NCBI GenBank assembly: GCA_963746885.1
Contig: CAVVDM010000018.1
Location: 186,001 to 250,000, forward strand
Length of the DNA: 64,000 nt
Direction of reading: 5' to 3'
Origin: DATARH01 sp963746885
GTDB lineage: Bacteria > Pseudomonadota > Alphaproteobacteria > ATCC43930 > CGMCC-115725
The notes beneath the pieces were generated by a model that saw nothing but the letters and a program-made list of their open reading frames with translations, was not told the DNA's origin and did no database searches. Shown one piece after another: positions 1-9,217 of the stretch (positions are counted from its first letter, which is position 1; every line of letters begins with the position of its first letter). Both the position numbers and the translations under genes were made by a program.

Positions 1-821
1 ATGCCTATGAACGCGACCACCCGGGACGCCCGTGGGCCGGCACGCTCGACGGGCCGCCGGAGGTCACCGGCGACGACATGGTGGCGGCGATGGACGCCGT
101 CGGGGTCGACGGCGCGCTGCTGGTCTCGCCGTTCTCGATGTACCGCTACGATGCCAGCTATGCGATCGCGGTCCACGCCGCCCACCCCGGCCGGTTCGCG
201 CTGATCAAGCCGGTCGACCCGACCGACCCCGCGGTGGCCAAAACCATCGCCGATTGGGCAGCCACCAAGGGCACGGTCGGGGTCCGGATCATGCTGAACC
301 GGGTCGCGGCGACCGATGCGGCCGATCCCGGCCTCAACCTTGTGCTCACCGCTGCCGCGCGCCACGCGCTGCCGGTCAACCTGATGGCTACCGGGCGGCT
401 CGAGCAGGCCGGCCAGCTGGCGGCGCGCAACCCCGATACGCAGCTGGTGATCGACCACCTCGGCCTGGCGCAGCCGCACGCCCCGCCGGCCCCGCCGCAG
501 CCCTTCGCCGATCTGCCGAAGCTCTTGGCATTGGCCGGGCACGCCAACGTCGCGGTCAAGATCAGCGGCGCCTGCACGCTGTCGCACGCGCCGTTTCCCT
601 ACAAGGACATCTGGGACCCACTGTGGCGCATCTTCGACGCGTTCGGCCTGGACCGCTGCATGTGGGGCACCGACTGGACGCGCGCAGTCGCGCTGCTGAC
701 GTACAAGCAGGGGGTCGAAGCCTTTCGCGTCACCGATCGCCTGTCCGACAGCGAGCGGGCGGTGCTGATGGGTGAGGCGCTGACCCGCATCTATAAATGG
801 TCGCCGTCCCATGCCGCGTGA
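1..821 (+). CDS. Amidohydrolase family 2 (TIM-barrel metal hydrolase), 5'-truncated by window edge
   Basis: The reading frame is open from base 3 and its start lies upstream of the window; about 272 residues are visible. The segment carries the alternating strand/helix pattern of an amidohydrolase_2 barrel: a strand ending in HLG at residue ~156 (VIDHLGLA), VAVKISGA at ~185, and the C-terminal WGTDW motif at ~222, which holds the conserved Asp of the family. Such enzymes hydrolyse lactones or decarboxylate 2-pyrones and aromatic acids (2-pyrone-4,6-dicarboxylate lactonase, ACMSD and relatives). It overlaps the next gene by 11 bp, so it is the upstream part of a co-transcribed catabolic cluster. 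Lactonase-type activity is inferred from neighbours; the substrate is unknown. Confidence 0.85.
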   Translation, partial: AYERDHPGRPWAGTLDGPPEVTGDDMVAAMDAVGVDGALLVSPFSMYRYDASYAIAVHAAHPGRFALIKPVDPTDPAVAKTIADWAATKGTVGVRIMLNRVAATDAADPGLNLVLTAAARHALPVNLMATGRLEQAGQLAARNPDTQLVIDHLGLAQPHAPPAPPQPFADLPKLLALAGHANVAVKISGACTLSHAPFPYKDIWDPLWRIFDAFGLDRCMWGTDWTRAVALLTYKQGVEAFRVTDRLSDSERAVLMGEALTRIYKWSPSHAA

Positions 822-2292
822 GCCTTCCCTGCCGCGTCACTGGGACGTCGACGCCGATGTCGTCGTCGTCGGGTTCGGGGCGGCCGGCGTCGCCGCCGCC
901 GTCACCGCCCACGATCTGGGCGCCCGCGTCGCCATCCTCGAAAAGGCGCCCGCGGGTCAGGAAGGCGGCAACACGCGGGTCGCCGGCCAGGGGTATCTGA
1001 ATACCTCTTCGGCCGAGAAAGCCGCCGCCTACCTGACCGCGCTGTGCGGCCCCTACACCGTGCCGGAGCCGATGGTGCGGGCGTGGGCCGAGGAGATGGG
1101 CAACAACAACGCCTGGCTCGAAAGCGTCGGCGGCGATCCGCAGGAGCACCAGCATCCGCCGGTCGGGATCGAGTTCCCCGACCTGCCCGGCGCGGACTGC
1201 GTCCACAAATTCCACGACGGCCCGACCTATGGCTACTCCTACACTTGGCAGCGCTTCGAGCGGCTGGTCAAAGAGCGCCCGATCCCCATTCTCTACGAGA
1301 CGCCCGGGCGACAACTGATCCAGCACGACATCACCAAGGAAATTCTCGGAGTGCGGGCGCAGCACGGCGACAAGCCGGTTTACGTCAAGGCGCGCAAGGC
1401 GGTGGTGTTGACGTGCGGCGGCTTTGAAAACAACCAGGAGATGATCCGCAATTATCTCCCCGGCGTCCCCTATTGCTACACCTCCGGCTCGCCGTACAAC
1501 GAAGGCGACGGCATCACGATGGCGATGTCGGTCGGCGCCGATCTGTGGCACATGAACAATTACGCCGGCCCCTCGATGGCCCTCAAAGTGCCGGAGGTTC
1601 GCACCAGTTTTTCGATGCAGGCATTGCACTACAGCAAGGAAATGCCGGGCGGGATGATCGTGGTCGGCCCCGACGCCCGCCGCTTTGCCGACGAAAAATA
1701 CAAGACCCGCCACGGCAAGATCCCGGTCAACGGACGCTGGCTGCCGCTCTCCACGCCGTGCCCGATGTTCATGGTCGTCGACCACACGCTGTTCAGCGCC
1801 GGCCCGCTCTACGACAAGCACCCGAGCCACGGCTGGACGCAGATCATCGAGCGCTACGATTGGAGCGAGGACAACCGCGCCGAATTGGCCAAGGGGTGGA
1901 TCAAGACCGCCGACAGCCTAGCGGCCCTCGCCGCGCTCGTCGGGCTCGACCCGGCCGCCTTGGGTGACAGCGTCAGCCGGTGGAACCACTCCTGCGACGC
2001 CCAGCACGACGCGGATTTCGGCCGCACCTTGATGCTGGCGCCGCTGGTCGCCCCGCCGTTTTACGCTGTCGAGCTGTCGCCCTCGATGCTCAACACCCAG
2101 GGCGGGCCGCGACGCAACGAAAAGGGGCAGATCGTGCGCCCCAATGACACGCCGATCGCCCGGCTGTACAGCGCCGGGGAACTGGGTTCGATCTACAGCT
2201 ATCTCTATCAGGGCACCGGGAATATCGGAGAATGCCTCGCATTCGGCCGGATTTCCGGGCGCAATGCCGCCGCTGAGATGCGCTGGGAATAG
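811..2292 (+). CDS. FAD-dependent oxidoreductase, fumarate reductase/3-ketosteroid dehydrogenase flavoprotein type
   Basis: 493 residues, the usual size of single-subunit FAD_binding_2 proteins. The N-terminal Rossmann motif VVVVGFGAAGVAAA (residues ~12-25) is followed by the acidic strand end (LEKAP) and GGNTRVAGQG, the flavin-contact segment. The C-terminal FAD region has NTQGGPRRNEKGQI, YSAGELGS and GNIGECLAFGRISG. Family members (urocanate reductase, tricarballylate dehydrogenase, 3-ketosteroid 1-dehydrogenase) oxidise or reduce C=C bonds next to carbonyls or carboxylates. The start overlaps the preceding hydrolase by 11 bp, which suggests translational coupling, and a lactonase follows after 28 bp. 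No membrane or haem domain is present, so this is a soluble stand-alone flavoprotein. The exact substrate cannot be read from sequence. Confidence 0.85.
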   Translation: MPREPSLPRHWDVDADVVVVGFGAAGVAAAVTAHDLGARVAILEKAPAGQEGGNTRVAGQGYLNTSSAEKAAAYLTALCGPYTVPEPMVRAWAEEMGNNNAWLESVGGDPQEHQHPPVGIEFPDLPGADCVHKFHDGPTYGYSYTWQRFERLVKERPIPILYETPGRQLIQHDITKEILGVRAQHGDKPVYVKARKAVVLTCGGFENNQEMIRNYLPGVPYCYTSGSPYNEGDGITMAMSVGADLWHMNNYAGPSMALKVPEVRTSFSMQALHYSKEMPGGMIVVGPDARRFADEKYKTRHGKIPVNGRWLPLSTPCPMFMVVDHTLFSAGPLYDKHPSHGWTQIIERYDWSEDNRAELAKGWIKTADSLAALAALVGLDPAALGDSVSRWNHSCDAQHDADFGRTLMLAPLVAPPFYAVELSPSMLNTQGGPRRNEKGQIVRPNDTPIARLYSAGELGSIYSYLYQGTGNIGECLAFGRISGRNAAAEMRWE

Positions 2293-2320
2293 ACGCGACA
2301 CATAGGGAGGAGGCCGCGCG

Positions 2321-3376
2321 ATGGCTGATTGTCTTTACGTTTGCCTGCAGGACGAGGACAGGATCGGGGCTTATGCGCTCGATGGCGACACCGGACGGCT
2401 CACGCCGCAGGGCGGAGCGCCGGCCGCCGGCGGGCCAAGCGTCATGGCGCTCAGCCCCGACCGCCGCACCCTCTATGTCGGGCATCGCACCCAGCCGGCG
2501 ATCTCGAGCTTCCGCATCGACCCGGCGAGCGGCGGGCTGACGCTGCTGGGGACGATACCGCAGGCGCACGCGCCGACCTTTCTGGCGCCCGACCGCACCG
2601 GGCGCTATCTGCTCTGCGCCTACTACCAAGGCGGCGGCGCGGCGGTGTACCATCTCGGCGGCGACGGTGCGGTCGGCGCAACGTCCCACGATTGGCTGGC
2701 GACGGCCAACGGCGCGCACGCGATCCAGACCGACCCCTCCAACCGGTTCGCCTTCATTCCGCACATCGCGCGCCTCAACGACAACGTGCTGGAGCCGCCC
2801 AAGGACAACCCCGGGCCGAACATGATCCTGCAGTTCCGCTTCGATGCGAGCACGGGCCGCCTGTCGGGCAATACGCCGGCCCGGGTGGAGCAGCCGGACC
2901 GCGTCGGACCGCGCCATTACTGCTTTCATCCGAGCCTCGACGTCGTCTACTTCTCGAACGAGCAGGGTTGCGGCGTCACCGCCTATCGCCTGGATCGGAC
3001 GAGCGGCACGCTGGCCGCCGTGCAGACGATATCGTCGCTTCCCGCCGGGGTGAGCGTGCGCAACACCTGCTCGCAGATCCACCTGACGCCGTCCGGCAAA
3101 TTTCTGTACGTGGCCAACCGGGGCCACAACAGCATTGCCGGGTTCGCGGTCGACGCGGCCACCGGGCATCTGACCGCAGCCGGGCATGTGCCGACCGAAG
3201 CAGTGCCCAGCGCCTTCGGACTCGACCCGGCGGGCCGTTTCCTCTACGCCGCCGGCACAGCGTCCGGCCGCCTGGCGTCGTACCGCATCAACGGCGAAAC
3301 CGGATCGCTGACCCCGCTGGCGACCGATGCCGTCGGCCAGCGGCCCGCGGCGGTGCAGGCCGTTCGCCTGGGATAG
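2321..3376 (+). CDS. Lactonase family protein, seven-bladed beta-propeller (6-phosphogluconolactonase/YbhE type)
   Basis: 351 residues, full length for the lactonase_7-bladed family (PF10282). Blade repeats recur roughly every 45-50 residues, each with a hydrophobic strand followed by turns such as DRRTLYVGHR, DRTGRYLLCAYY, SGKFLYVANRGHNSI and AGRFLYAAG; the ANRGHNS block is a family hallmark. A good ribosome-binding site (GGGAGGAGG, 2305-2313) precedes the ATG. Family members hydrolyse 6-phosphogluconolactone, muconolactones or other gamma/delta-lactones. The context (amidohydrolase, FAD enzyme, alpha/beta hydrolase) favours a catabolic lactonase rather than the pentose-phosphate enzyme; no zwf or edd genes are nearby. 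No signal peptide is evident. Confidence 0.85.
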   Translation: MADCLYVCLQDEDRIGAYALDGDTGRLTPQGGAPAAGGPSVMALSPDRRTLYVGHRTQPAISSFRIDPASGGLTLLGTIPQAHAPTFLAPDRTGRYLLCAYYQGGGAAVYHLGGDGAVGATSHDWLATANGAHAIQTDPSNRFAFIPHIARLNDNVLEPPKDNPGPNMILQFRFDASTGRLSGNTPARVEQPDRVGPRHYCFHPSLDVVYFSNEQGCGVTAYRLDRTSGTLAAVQTISSLPAGVSVRNTCSQIHLTPSGKFLYVANRGHNSIAGFAVDAATGHLTAAGHVPTEAVPSAFGLDPAGRFLYAAGTASGRLASYRINGETGSLTPLATDAVGQRPAAVQAVRLG

Positions 3377-3408
3377 GCGCTGCACGCACGAAATGATGGA
3401 GGAGCGCA

Positions 3409-5403
3409 ATGGCTGTTGTCTCCCTTGAGATCAAAGCCCGCCAGGCGCTCGCCGCCGGGCGGGGGTTCGGCGATGTCGGGCGTTATGCCCAGCTCGACGG
3501 CACGGCGCATTTCGCCGTCGATCCGGCACATCCCCTCAACCATGTCATCCCCGACATCGACCTCGCGGCGCGCGCGGGCGACGGCCGCGTGCATTTCTCG
3601 GCGGACATCCGGATCCTGACGCCGGAAGACCCGCGGCGCGGTAATCACCGGCTGCTGTTCGACGTGCCGAACCGCGGCAACCGCCTCGCATTATCGACCT
3701 TCAACGGCGTGCCGCGGCCGATCAACCCCGGCGCACCGACCGACCCGGGCAACGGCTTTCTGATGCGCCAGGGTTTTACTGTCGTCTGGTGCGGCTGGCA
3801 GCACGACGTACCGGCGGCCGAGGGGCTGATGCGCGTCAAGGTGCCGGAAGCGCATGAGGCCGGTCGACCGGTGTCGGGCCGGTTGCTGGTCAGCTTTCAG
3901 CCCGGCGCGCCGAGCCAGGTGCAGCTTCTGTCGGACCGCGGGCACCGGCCTTATCCGTGCAACGATCTGCAAGACCCGAACGCGACGCTGTTGGTGCGAG
4001 ACGGCGATGACGCCCCGCCGCGCCCGCTCCCCCGCAGCGCCTGGTCGTTTGCCCGGCTCGAGGCGGGCGGCGTGGTTCCCGACCCCAATCACGTCTATCT
4101 CGCCGCCGGCTTCGAACCCGGCAAGGTCTATCACGTGATCTATGCCACGACCGGCGCGCCGGTGATCGGGCTGGGTTTGCTGGCGGCGCGCGACACGGTG
4201 GCGTTTCTGCGCCACGGCGGCGCAGGCGACGGCAATCCGTGCGCCGGCGACATCCGCCATGCCTACGCCTTCGGCGCGTCGCAGAGCGGACGCTATCTGC
4301 GCCAGTTCCTCTATCTCGGCCTCAACGAGGACGAGGCAGAGCGTCTGGTGTTCGACGGCATGCTCGTGCACATCGCCGGCGGCAAGCGCGGTGGCGACTT
4401 CACCCAGCGCTTCGGCCAGCCCTCGGCATCGCTGCACCCGACAATGAGCAATCTTTTTCCGTTCAACGAGATGGCGAGCACCGACCCGGTCACCGGGGGC
4501 AGCGACGGCCTCCTCGAACGCCTCGCGGCGCGGCGGCGTGTGCCGAAGATCTTCTTCACCAACTCGTCGACCGAATATTGGCGCGGCGACGCGTCGCTCA
4601 TACACACCGACGCGGCGGGGACGCAGGACGTGGCGCCGACCGCCTCGTCCCGCTTTTACCACTTCGCCGGCACCCAGCATTCGGCCGGCACATTGCCGCT
4701 GACCGATACCAACCCGGTCGACGGCGCGCGCGGCCAGCAACCGCTCGGCTCGGTCGATTACAACCCGCTGCTGCGCGCCGCCCTCGTCGCGATGGATCGC
4801 TGGGTCAGCGACGGCGTGGAGCCGCCGCCCAGCCGCTATCCGCTGCTGGCCGACGGCACCGCGGTCGCCCCGGCGCAGGTGCAGGACGCGTTTGCCGCAA
4901 TCCCGGGGGTCGGGTTTCCGGCGCACCCGCCGCAGGTGGTGCGGCTCGATTTCGGTGCGGATGCCGCGCGGGGCATCGCCACGACTCTGCCGCCGGCGGA
5001 GGGCGCGCCCTACCCGCACTTCGTCCCGGCCGTCGATGCGGACGGCAACGAGCTGAGCGGCATCCGCCTGCCGGATGTGACCGTGCCGTTGGCGACCCAC
5101 GCCGGGTGGAACCTGCGTCACCCGCAAATGGGGGCGCCCGAGCGGCTGATGAGCCTGATGGGGGCGACGATCCCGTTCCCGGCGACCCGCACCGATTGCG
5201 CCGCGACAGGCGACCTGCGCCGCTCAATCGAGGAGCGCTACCCGAGCAAGGCGGACTATCTTGAACAGGTGCGGCGCGAGGCACAGCGCCTGATCGACGC
5301 GGGCTACCTGCTGGCAGAGGATTTGGCCGTCGTCGTCGATCAGGCGGCGCGGCGCTACGACCTGCTCGGGCCGGCGCAGGCGCGCGCCGCTGCCGCAAAG
5401 TAG
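3409..5403 (+). CDS. Alpha/beta hydrolase domain-containing protein (PF20091-type)
   Basis: 664 residues, full length for this little-characterised family. The nucleophile elbow GASQSGRYLRQF (residues ~286-297, Gly-x-Ser-x-x-Gly-Arg) follows the strand HAYAFGAS. Other conserved blocks are LLFDVPNRGNR near the N-terminus, AHIAGGKRGG-like sequence after the elbow, FFTNSSTEYW (~385) and YHFAGTQHS (~420). A strong GGAGG site precedes the ATG and the gene lies 32 bp after the lactonase. No secretion signal is visible, so it probably acts in the cytoplasm. Chemistry is expected to be ester, lactone or C-C hydrolysis; family members are often found in clusters for degrading cyclic or polycyclic compounds, but the substrate is unknown. 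Confidence 0.8.
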   Translation: MAVVSLEIKARQALAAGRGFGDVGRYAQLDGTAHFAVDPAHPLNHVIPDIDLAARAGDGRVHFSADIRILTPEDPRRGNHRLLFDVPNRGNRLALSTFNGVPRPINPGAPTDPGNGFLMRQGFTVVWCGWQHDVPAAEGLMRVKVPEAHEAGRPVSGRLLVSFQPGAPSQVQLLSDRGHRPYPCNDLQDPNATLLVRDGDDAPPRPLPRSAWSFARLEAGGVVPDPNHVYLAAGFEPGKVYHVIYATTGAPVIGLGLLAARDTVAFLRHGGAGDGNPCAGDIRHAYAFGASQSGRYLRQFLYLGLNEDEAERLVFDGMLVHIAGGKRGGDFTQRFGQPSASLHPTMSNLFPFNEMASTDPVTGGSDGLLERLAARRRVPKIFFTNSSTEYWRGDASLIHTDAAGTQDVAPTASSRFYHFAGTQHSAGTLPLTDTNPVDGARGQQPLGSVDYNPLLRAALVAMDRWVSDGVEPPPSRYPLLADGTAVAPAQVQDAFAAIPGVGFPAHPPQVVRLDFGADAARGIATTLPPAEGAPYPHFVPAVDADGNELSGIRLPDVTVPLATHAGWNLRHPQMGAPERLMSLMGATIPFPATRTDCAATGDLRRSIEERYPSKADYLEQVRREAQRLIDAGYLLAEDLAVVVDQAARRYDLLGPAQARAAAAK

Positions 5404-5411
5404 CCGCCGCG

Positions 5412-6104
5412 ATGGAACTCAACGCAGATTTCTCGCGCCGCGCCGTGGTTCACGCGGCGCAACTCGCCTGGATGCCGTCGCCGATGGCCGGCGTCGAGCG
5501 GCGCATGCTGGACCGCATCGGCGACGAAGTCGCGCGCGCCACCTCGATCGTCCGCTATGCGCCGCACAGCCATTTTTCGCCCCACACCCACGGCGGCGGC
5601 GAGGAGTTCATCGTCCTCGACGGCGTCTTTCAGGACGAGCACGGCGATTTCCCGCCCGGAACCTATGTCCGCAATCCGCCGACCTCGCGCCACACCCCCG
5701 GCTCGGTGCCGGGCTGCGTCATCTTCGTCAAGCTGTGGCAGTTCGATCCTGACGACCGCACGCCGGTGCGGATCGACACGGGCACGATGCCGTACCATCT
5801 CGCGGCGGATCGGCCCGGCGTCGAGATCATGCTGCTCTATCGCGACAGCCATGAGGACGTCCGGCTGGAGCGCTGGGCGCCCGGCGCCGCCGTAACGCTC
5901 GCGGCGCCGGGCGGCGCCGAGATCCTGGTCATCGACGGCGGCTTCGAGGAGAGTGGCGTCCGCTTCGCGCCGCAGTCCTGGCTGCGGCTTCCGAGCGGCA
6001 GTGCGTTGCAGGCGACCGCCGGCCCTGAAGGCTGCAAGGTCTGGGTAAAGACCGGTCATCTCCGCAGCATCGCCGTGCCTCCAGGTGCCACAGCCGCCGC
6101 TTGA
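5412..6104 (+). CDS. Cupin domain protein (ChrR-like anti-ECF-sigma cupin fold)
   Basis: 230 residues. A metal-binding cupin motif, HSHFSPHTHGGGEEF (residues ~51-65), has the expected His/His/Glu ligands, and a second half-cupin follows with PPTSRHTPGS (~90). A weaker second cupin repeat occupies residues ~125-215 (AEILVIDGGFEE, QSWLRLPSG). Two-cupin architecture of this sort occurs in ChrR-type sensors and in 2,4'-dihydroxyacetophenone or acetylacetone dioxygenase-like enzymes. Here no sigma factor is nearby, so a metalloenzyme role (dioxygenase or isomerase) in the surrounding catabolic pathway is more likely. It starts 8 bp after the hydrolase stop with no strong ribosome-binding site, consistent with coupling. 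Confidence 0.75.
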   Translation: MELNADFSRRAVVHAAQLAWMPSPMAGVERRMLDRIGDEVARATSIVRYAPHSHFSPHTHGGGEEFIVLDGVFQDEHGDFPPGTYVRNPPTSRHTPGSVPGCVIFVKLWQFDPDDRTPVRIDTGTMPYHLAADRPGVEIMLLYRDSHEDVRLERWAPGAAVTLAAPGGAEILVIDGGFEESGVRFAPQSWLRLPSGSALQATAGPEGCKVWVKTGHLRSIAVPPGATAAA

Positions 6105-6124
6105 AAATCCCGAAAAGCTGATCG

Positions 6125-7267
6125 ATGGCAATCGACGACAAAATCGGCAGCGGCCAACGCGCCGCGATGTACAGCACGAACCGGCTCAAGCTGGGCCTGT
6201 TCGGCGCGAACTGCTCGTCCGGCCGCGCAGTCACGCTGGTGCCGGAGCGCTGGTCCGGGAATTGGCCCGATTGCCTGCGCCTCGCCCAAATGGCCGACGA
6301 GGCCGGCATCGAGTTCATGCTGCCGATCGGCCGCTGGAAGGGCTATGGCGGCGACACCGATTATCAGGGCGCGACGCTCGAAACCGTGACCTGGGCCTGC
6401 GGCCTGCTCGCGAAAACCCGGCATCTGACCGTGTTCGGCACGGTCCATGCGCCGCTGACCGCGCCGCTGATAGCCGCCAAGCAGTTCGTCACCGCCGACC
6501 ACATCGGCGAGGGCCGCTTTGGCCTGAACGTCGTCTGCGGCTGGAACGAAGGCGAGTTCGAGATGTTCGGCGCCGATCTGCGCGATCACGCGGCGCGCTA
6601 CGCCTACGCCCAGGAATGGCTCGACGTGATCAAGCTGGCCTGGTCACCGCGGGAGGATTTCGACTTCGACGGGCAGTTCTTCAAGCTGAACGGCGTGCGG
6701 GCCAAGCCCAAACCTTATGGCGGGACGCGCCCCTTGATCATGAACGCCGGCGCGTCGCCCGCCGGCCAGGAATTCGCGATCCGCAACTGCGATGCGCTGT
6801 TCTCGACCGTCTCGCGCGGCATTTCGTTCGACGAGACCGCGAAGCACGTGCAAACCGTGCGGGCACTGGCGCAGCAGGGCGGCCGCGAGATCGACGTCTA
6901 TACCGTCGGCGTCGTCACCTGCCGGCCGACGGCCCGGGAGGCGGAGGACTATTACCGCCACGCCATCGTCGACAATGCCGATTGGCGGGCGGTCGACAAC
7001 ATCCTGGCGATGAAAAACGTTACCCCGGAGACGCACGGGACGGAGGAATTCCAGCGAATTCGCAACCATCAAGCCAACGGGATGGGCGGCTTGCCCCTCG
7101 TCGGCGACCCCGACACCGTCGCACGGGAGATGGCGCGACTGACGGCTGCCGGGCTGACCGGGATAGCGGTATCGTTCGTCAACTATCTGGACGAGCTGCC
7201 GTATTTTTGTGCCGAGGTATTGCCGCGTCTGGCCCGGTTGGGACTGCGTGCCGCACGGCCAACCTGA
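6125..7267 (+). CDS. LLM class flavin-dependent monooxygenase (RutA/SfnG-like)
   Basis: 380 residues, normal for the bacterial luciferase-like monooxygenase fold. The N-terminal block FMLPIGRWKGYGG, the strand HLTVFGTVHAPL, and the highly conserved GRFGLNVVCGWNEGEFEMFG region (~residues 127-147) place it close to pyrimidine oxygenase RutA, dimethyl-sulfone monooxygenase SfnG and alkanesulfonate-type enzymes. These use FMNH2 supplied by a separate reductase plus O2. The C-terminus (MGGLPLVGDPDTVAREM) carries the standard cofactor-gating segment. It is the oxygen-inserting member of the cluster; no dedicated flavin reductase is visible in the window, so reduced flavin must come from elsewhere. 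The start is the ATG at 6125, 20 bp after the cupin. Confidence 0.85.
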   Translation: MAIDDKIGSGQRAAMYSTNRLKLGLFGANCSSGRAVTLVPERWSGNWPDCLRLAQMADEAGIEFMLPIGRWKGYGGDTDYQGATLETVTWACGLLAKTRHLTVFGTVHAPLTAPLIAAKQFVTADHIGEGRFGLNVVCGWNEGEFEMFGADLRDHAARYAYAQEWLDVIKLAWSPREDFDFDGQFFKLNGVRAKPKPYGGTRPLIMNAGASPAGQEFAIRNCDALFSTVSRGISFDETAKHVQTVRALAQQGGREIDVYTVGVVTCRPTAREAEDYYRHAIVDNADWRAVDNILAMKNVTPETHGTEEFQRIRNHQANGMGGLPLVGDPDTVAREMARLTAAGLTGIAVSFVNYLDELPYFCAEVLPRLARLGLRAARPT

Positions 7268-7436
7268 CGCATTCCGCGCTGGCGGTGGAAATCTGACCTA
7301 AGCGCGCGCCGGATCCTGCGCCGGTCCGACGCTGTCGTGCATATCCGGCGCACGCACATTTTGCGCGCCGCGCCATGCCGCGATGCGCTATGATCTGCGA
7401 CAAGAAGTAGCAGCACTCGCAGAGGAGGGAACACCG

Positions 7437-9140
7437 ATGGCGTATGACCTGCTGATCAAGAATGGCCGGGTTGTCGACGGCTCGGGGATGCCGTCTTTCC
7501 ACGGCGACGTCGCCGTCAAGGACGGCAAGATCGCCGAAATCGGCAAGCTGTCGGGCGCCGCGAGTCAGACCGTCGACGTCGGCGGCCAAGCCATCGCCCC
7601 CGGCTTTATCGACAATCATTGCCATTACGACGCGCAGGTCACCTGGGATCCGCTCTGCACCTTTTCCTGCGACCATGGCGCGACCTCGGTCGTGATCGGC
7701 AACTGCTCGCTGTCGCTGGCGCCGGTGCGCAAAGGCAATGCGACGCGGATGGCCGAGTTCCTCAGCTATGTCGAAGCGATCCCGATGGATGTGCTCAGCA
7801 CGATCGAGGTCGATTGGGAAACCTTCCCGCAATACATGGACCGGCTCGACCGCAATCTCGGCGTCAATGTCGGGACGCTGATCGGCCATACCGCCGTGCG
7901 CTATTACGTCATGGGCGACGAGTGCCAGAAGCGCGCCGCGACCGACGCCGAACTGAAGGCGATGCAGGCAGCGGTGCGCGACGGCATGGAAGGCGGCGCG
8001 CTCGGGCTTTCGGTGTCGCGCAACAAGGGCCATTACGACCCGCAGGGCGTCCACATCCCGGCGCTGTGGGCCGACGAGAAGGAGATCTTCGCGCTCGCCG
8101 ACGTGCTGCGCGAGATGGGCACCGGCATCATCCAGTCGGGCGGCGGCCGCGACGCCGAGATGGCGGACGGGCTGATGGCGCGCCTGTCGGAAGCCACCGG
8201 CCGCCCGGTCATCTACAACAATCTCGGCCAGAGCGTGCGTCGTCCCGGCGAATGGCAGAAGCACATGGACCGCGTCAACCAGACCGCGGCCCAGGGCATC
8301 CGCGCCTACCCGCTGGCCTCGCCGAACACCACGACGCAGCTCTTCAACATGAGCAACACGCAGGCGTTTCGCGGCTCGCCGACCTGGCATCCGATCCTCT
8401 TGAAGTCGGACGAGGAGAAGATGCGGGCCTATGCCGACCCGGCCGTGCGCGCGAAACTGCACGAAGAAATGGTCGAGTGGAAGGTCGAGATCCCCGGCAA
8501 CACGATCTCGCGCGAATGGTACAACTACCTCTGGGTCGAGGAAGTGAAGCTCGACAAGAACAAGTGGATGCAGGGCAAGACGGTCAATCAGATCGCCCAG
8601 GCGCAGAACAAGGGGATCATCGACGCGTTCCTCGACCTCGCGGTTGAGGAGAAGCTCGAAACCACGTTCATGCAGGCCGAGAACAACGTCGACCCGGAGG
8701 CGATGAAGGCGATCCTCAATTTCCCCAACGCCCTCATTGGCCTGTCAGACGGTGGCGCGCACGTGCAGTTTCACGGCGGCTACGGGTTCTCGACCCGGCT
8801 CTTGGGCGAATGGGTGCGCGAGAAGCAGGTGATGAGCCTCGAAAACGCGGTGCGTCGCCTGACCTTCGACTCGGCCTCGACCTTCGGCCTCTATGACCGT
8901 GGCCTGCTGCGCCCGGGCATGACCGCCGACATCACGATCTTCGACCCCGACACCGTGAAGCCGCTGCCCGAATTCGTCGTGCACGACTTCCCGGCCGGCG
9001 GCTGGCGCTTCAAGGAACCGGCCCAGGGCATCTACGCCACCTTCGTCAACGGCCAGATGCTGATGAAGGAAGGCAACCACACCGGCAACCTGCCCGGCCG
9101 CGTGCTCAGGAACTCGCGCTACCAGCAGAGCCACGCGTAA
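7437..9140 (+). CDS. Amidohydrolase, D-aminoacylase (N-acyl-D-amino-acid deacylase) family
   Basis: 567 residues from the ATG at 7437, chosen because AGAGGAGGGA (7420-7429) sits at ideal spacing; an upstream in-frame ATG at 7383 lacks a site and would add 18 non-conserved residues. The N-terminus LLIKNGRVVDGSGMP and the metal motif CHYDAQVTWDP (residues ~61-71) are signatures of the amidohydro_3/D-aminoacylase group. SDGGAHVQF (~440) supplies the C-terminal metal/catalytic Asp, and TADITIFDPDTV closes the beta-sandwich. Family members deacylate N-acyl-D-amino acids or hydrolyse cyclic amides. A 169-bp gap separates it from the LLM gene, so it may have its own promoter, yet it shares direction and the terminator downstream. 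Confidence 0.85.
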   Translation: MAYDLLIKNGRVVDGSGMPSFHGDVAVKDGKIAEIGKLSGAASQTVDVGGQAIAPGFIDNHCHYDAQVTWDPLCTFSCDHGATSVVIGNCSLSLAPVRKGNATRMAEFLSYVEAIPMDVLSTIEVDWETFPQYMDRLDRNLGVNVGTLIGHTAVRYYVMGDECQKRAATDAELKAMQAAVRDGMEGGALGLSVSRNKGHYDPQGVHIPALWADEKEIFALADVLREMGTGIIQSGGGRDAEMADGLMARLSEATGRPVIYNNLGQSVRRPGEWQKHMDRVNQTAAQGIRAYPLASPNTTTQLFNMSNTQAFRGSPTWHPILLKSDEEKMRAYADPAVRAKLHEEMVEWKVEIPGNTISREWYNYLWVEEVKLDKNKWMQGKTVNQIAQAQNKGIIDAFLDLAVEEKLETTFMQAENNVDPEAMKAILNFPNALIGLSDGGAHVQFHGGYGFSTRLLGEWVREKQVMSLENAVRRLTFDSASTFGLYDRGLLRPGMTADITIFDPDTVKPLPEFVVHDFPAGGWRFKEPAQGIYATFVNGQMLMKEGNHTGNLPGRVLRNSRYQQSHA

Positions 9141-9157
9141 GCCGTAGCCATACAAGA

Positions 9158-9189
9158 AAGCCCTCTCCGCCACCCGGCGGAGAGGGCTT
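9158..9189. terminator. Perfect 14-bp stem hairpin, bidirectional terminator between convergent genes
   Basis: A perfect 14-base inverted repeat (arm AAGCCCTCTCCGCC, 9158-9171, and its complement 9176-9189) encloses a four-base loop ACCC. It lies between the stop of the plus-strand amidohydrolase (9140) and the stop of the minus-strand LLM gene (9218). Short A/T runs flank both sides (GAAAG and CTTCTTC), so it can act as an intrinsic terminator in both directions. Confidence 0.85.
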
Positions 9190-9217
9190 CTTCATGAGCC
9201 ATGCTTGCTTGCCGCGT

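Noticed and set aside
3691..5127. Long 478-codon minus-strand open frame opposite the alpha/beta hydrolase
   Set aside because: It is Arg/Gly/Ala/His-rich with no recognisable motif, the usual shadow in high-GC DNA; the plus-strand hydrolase has a family fold, a Shine-Dalgarno site and conserved motifs.
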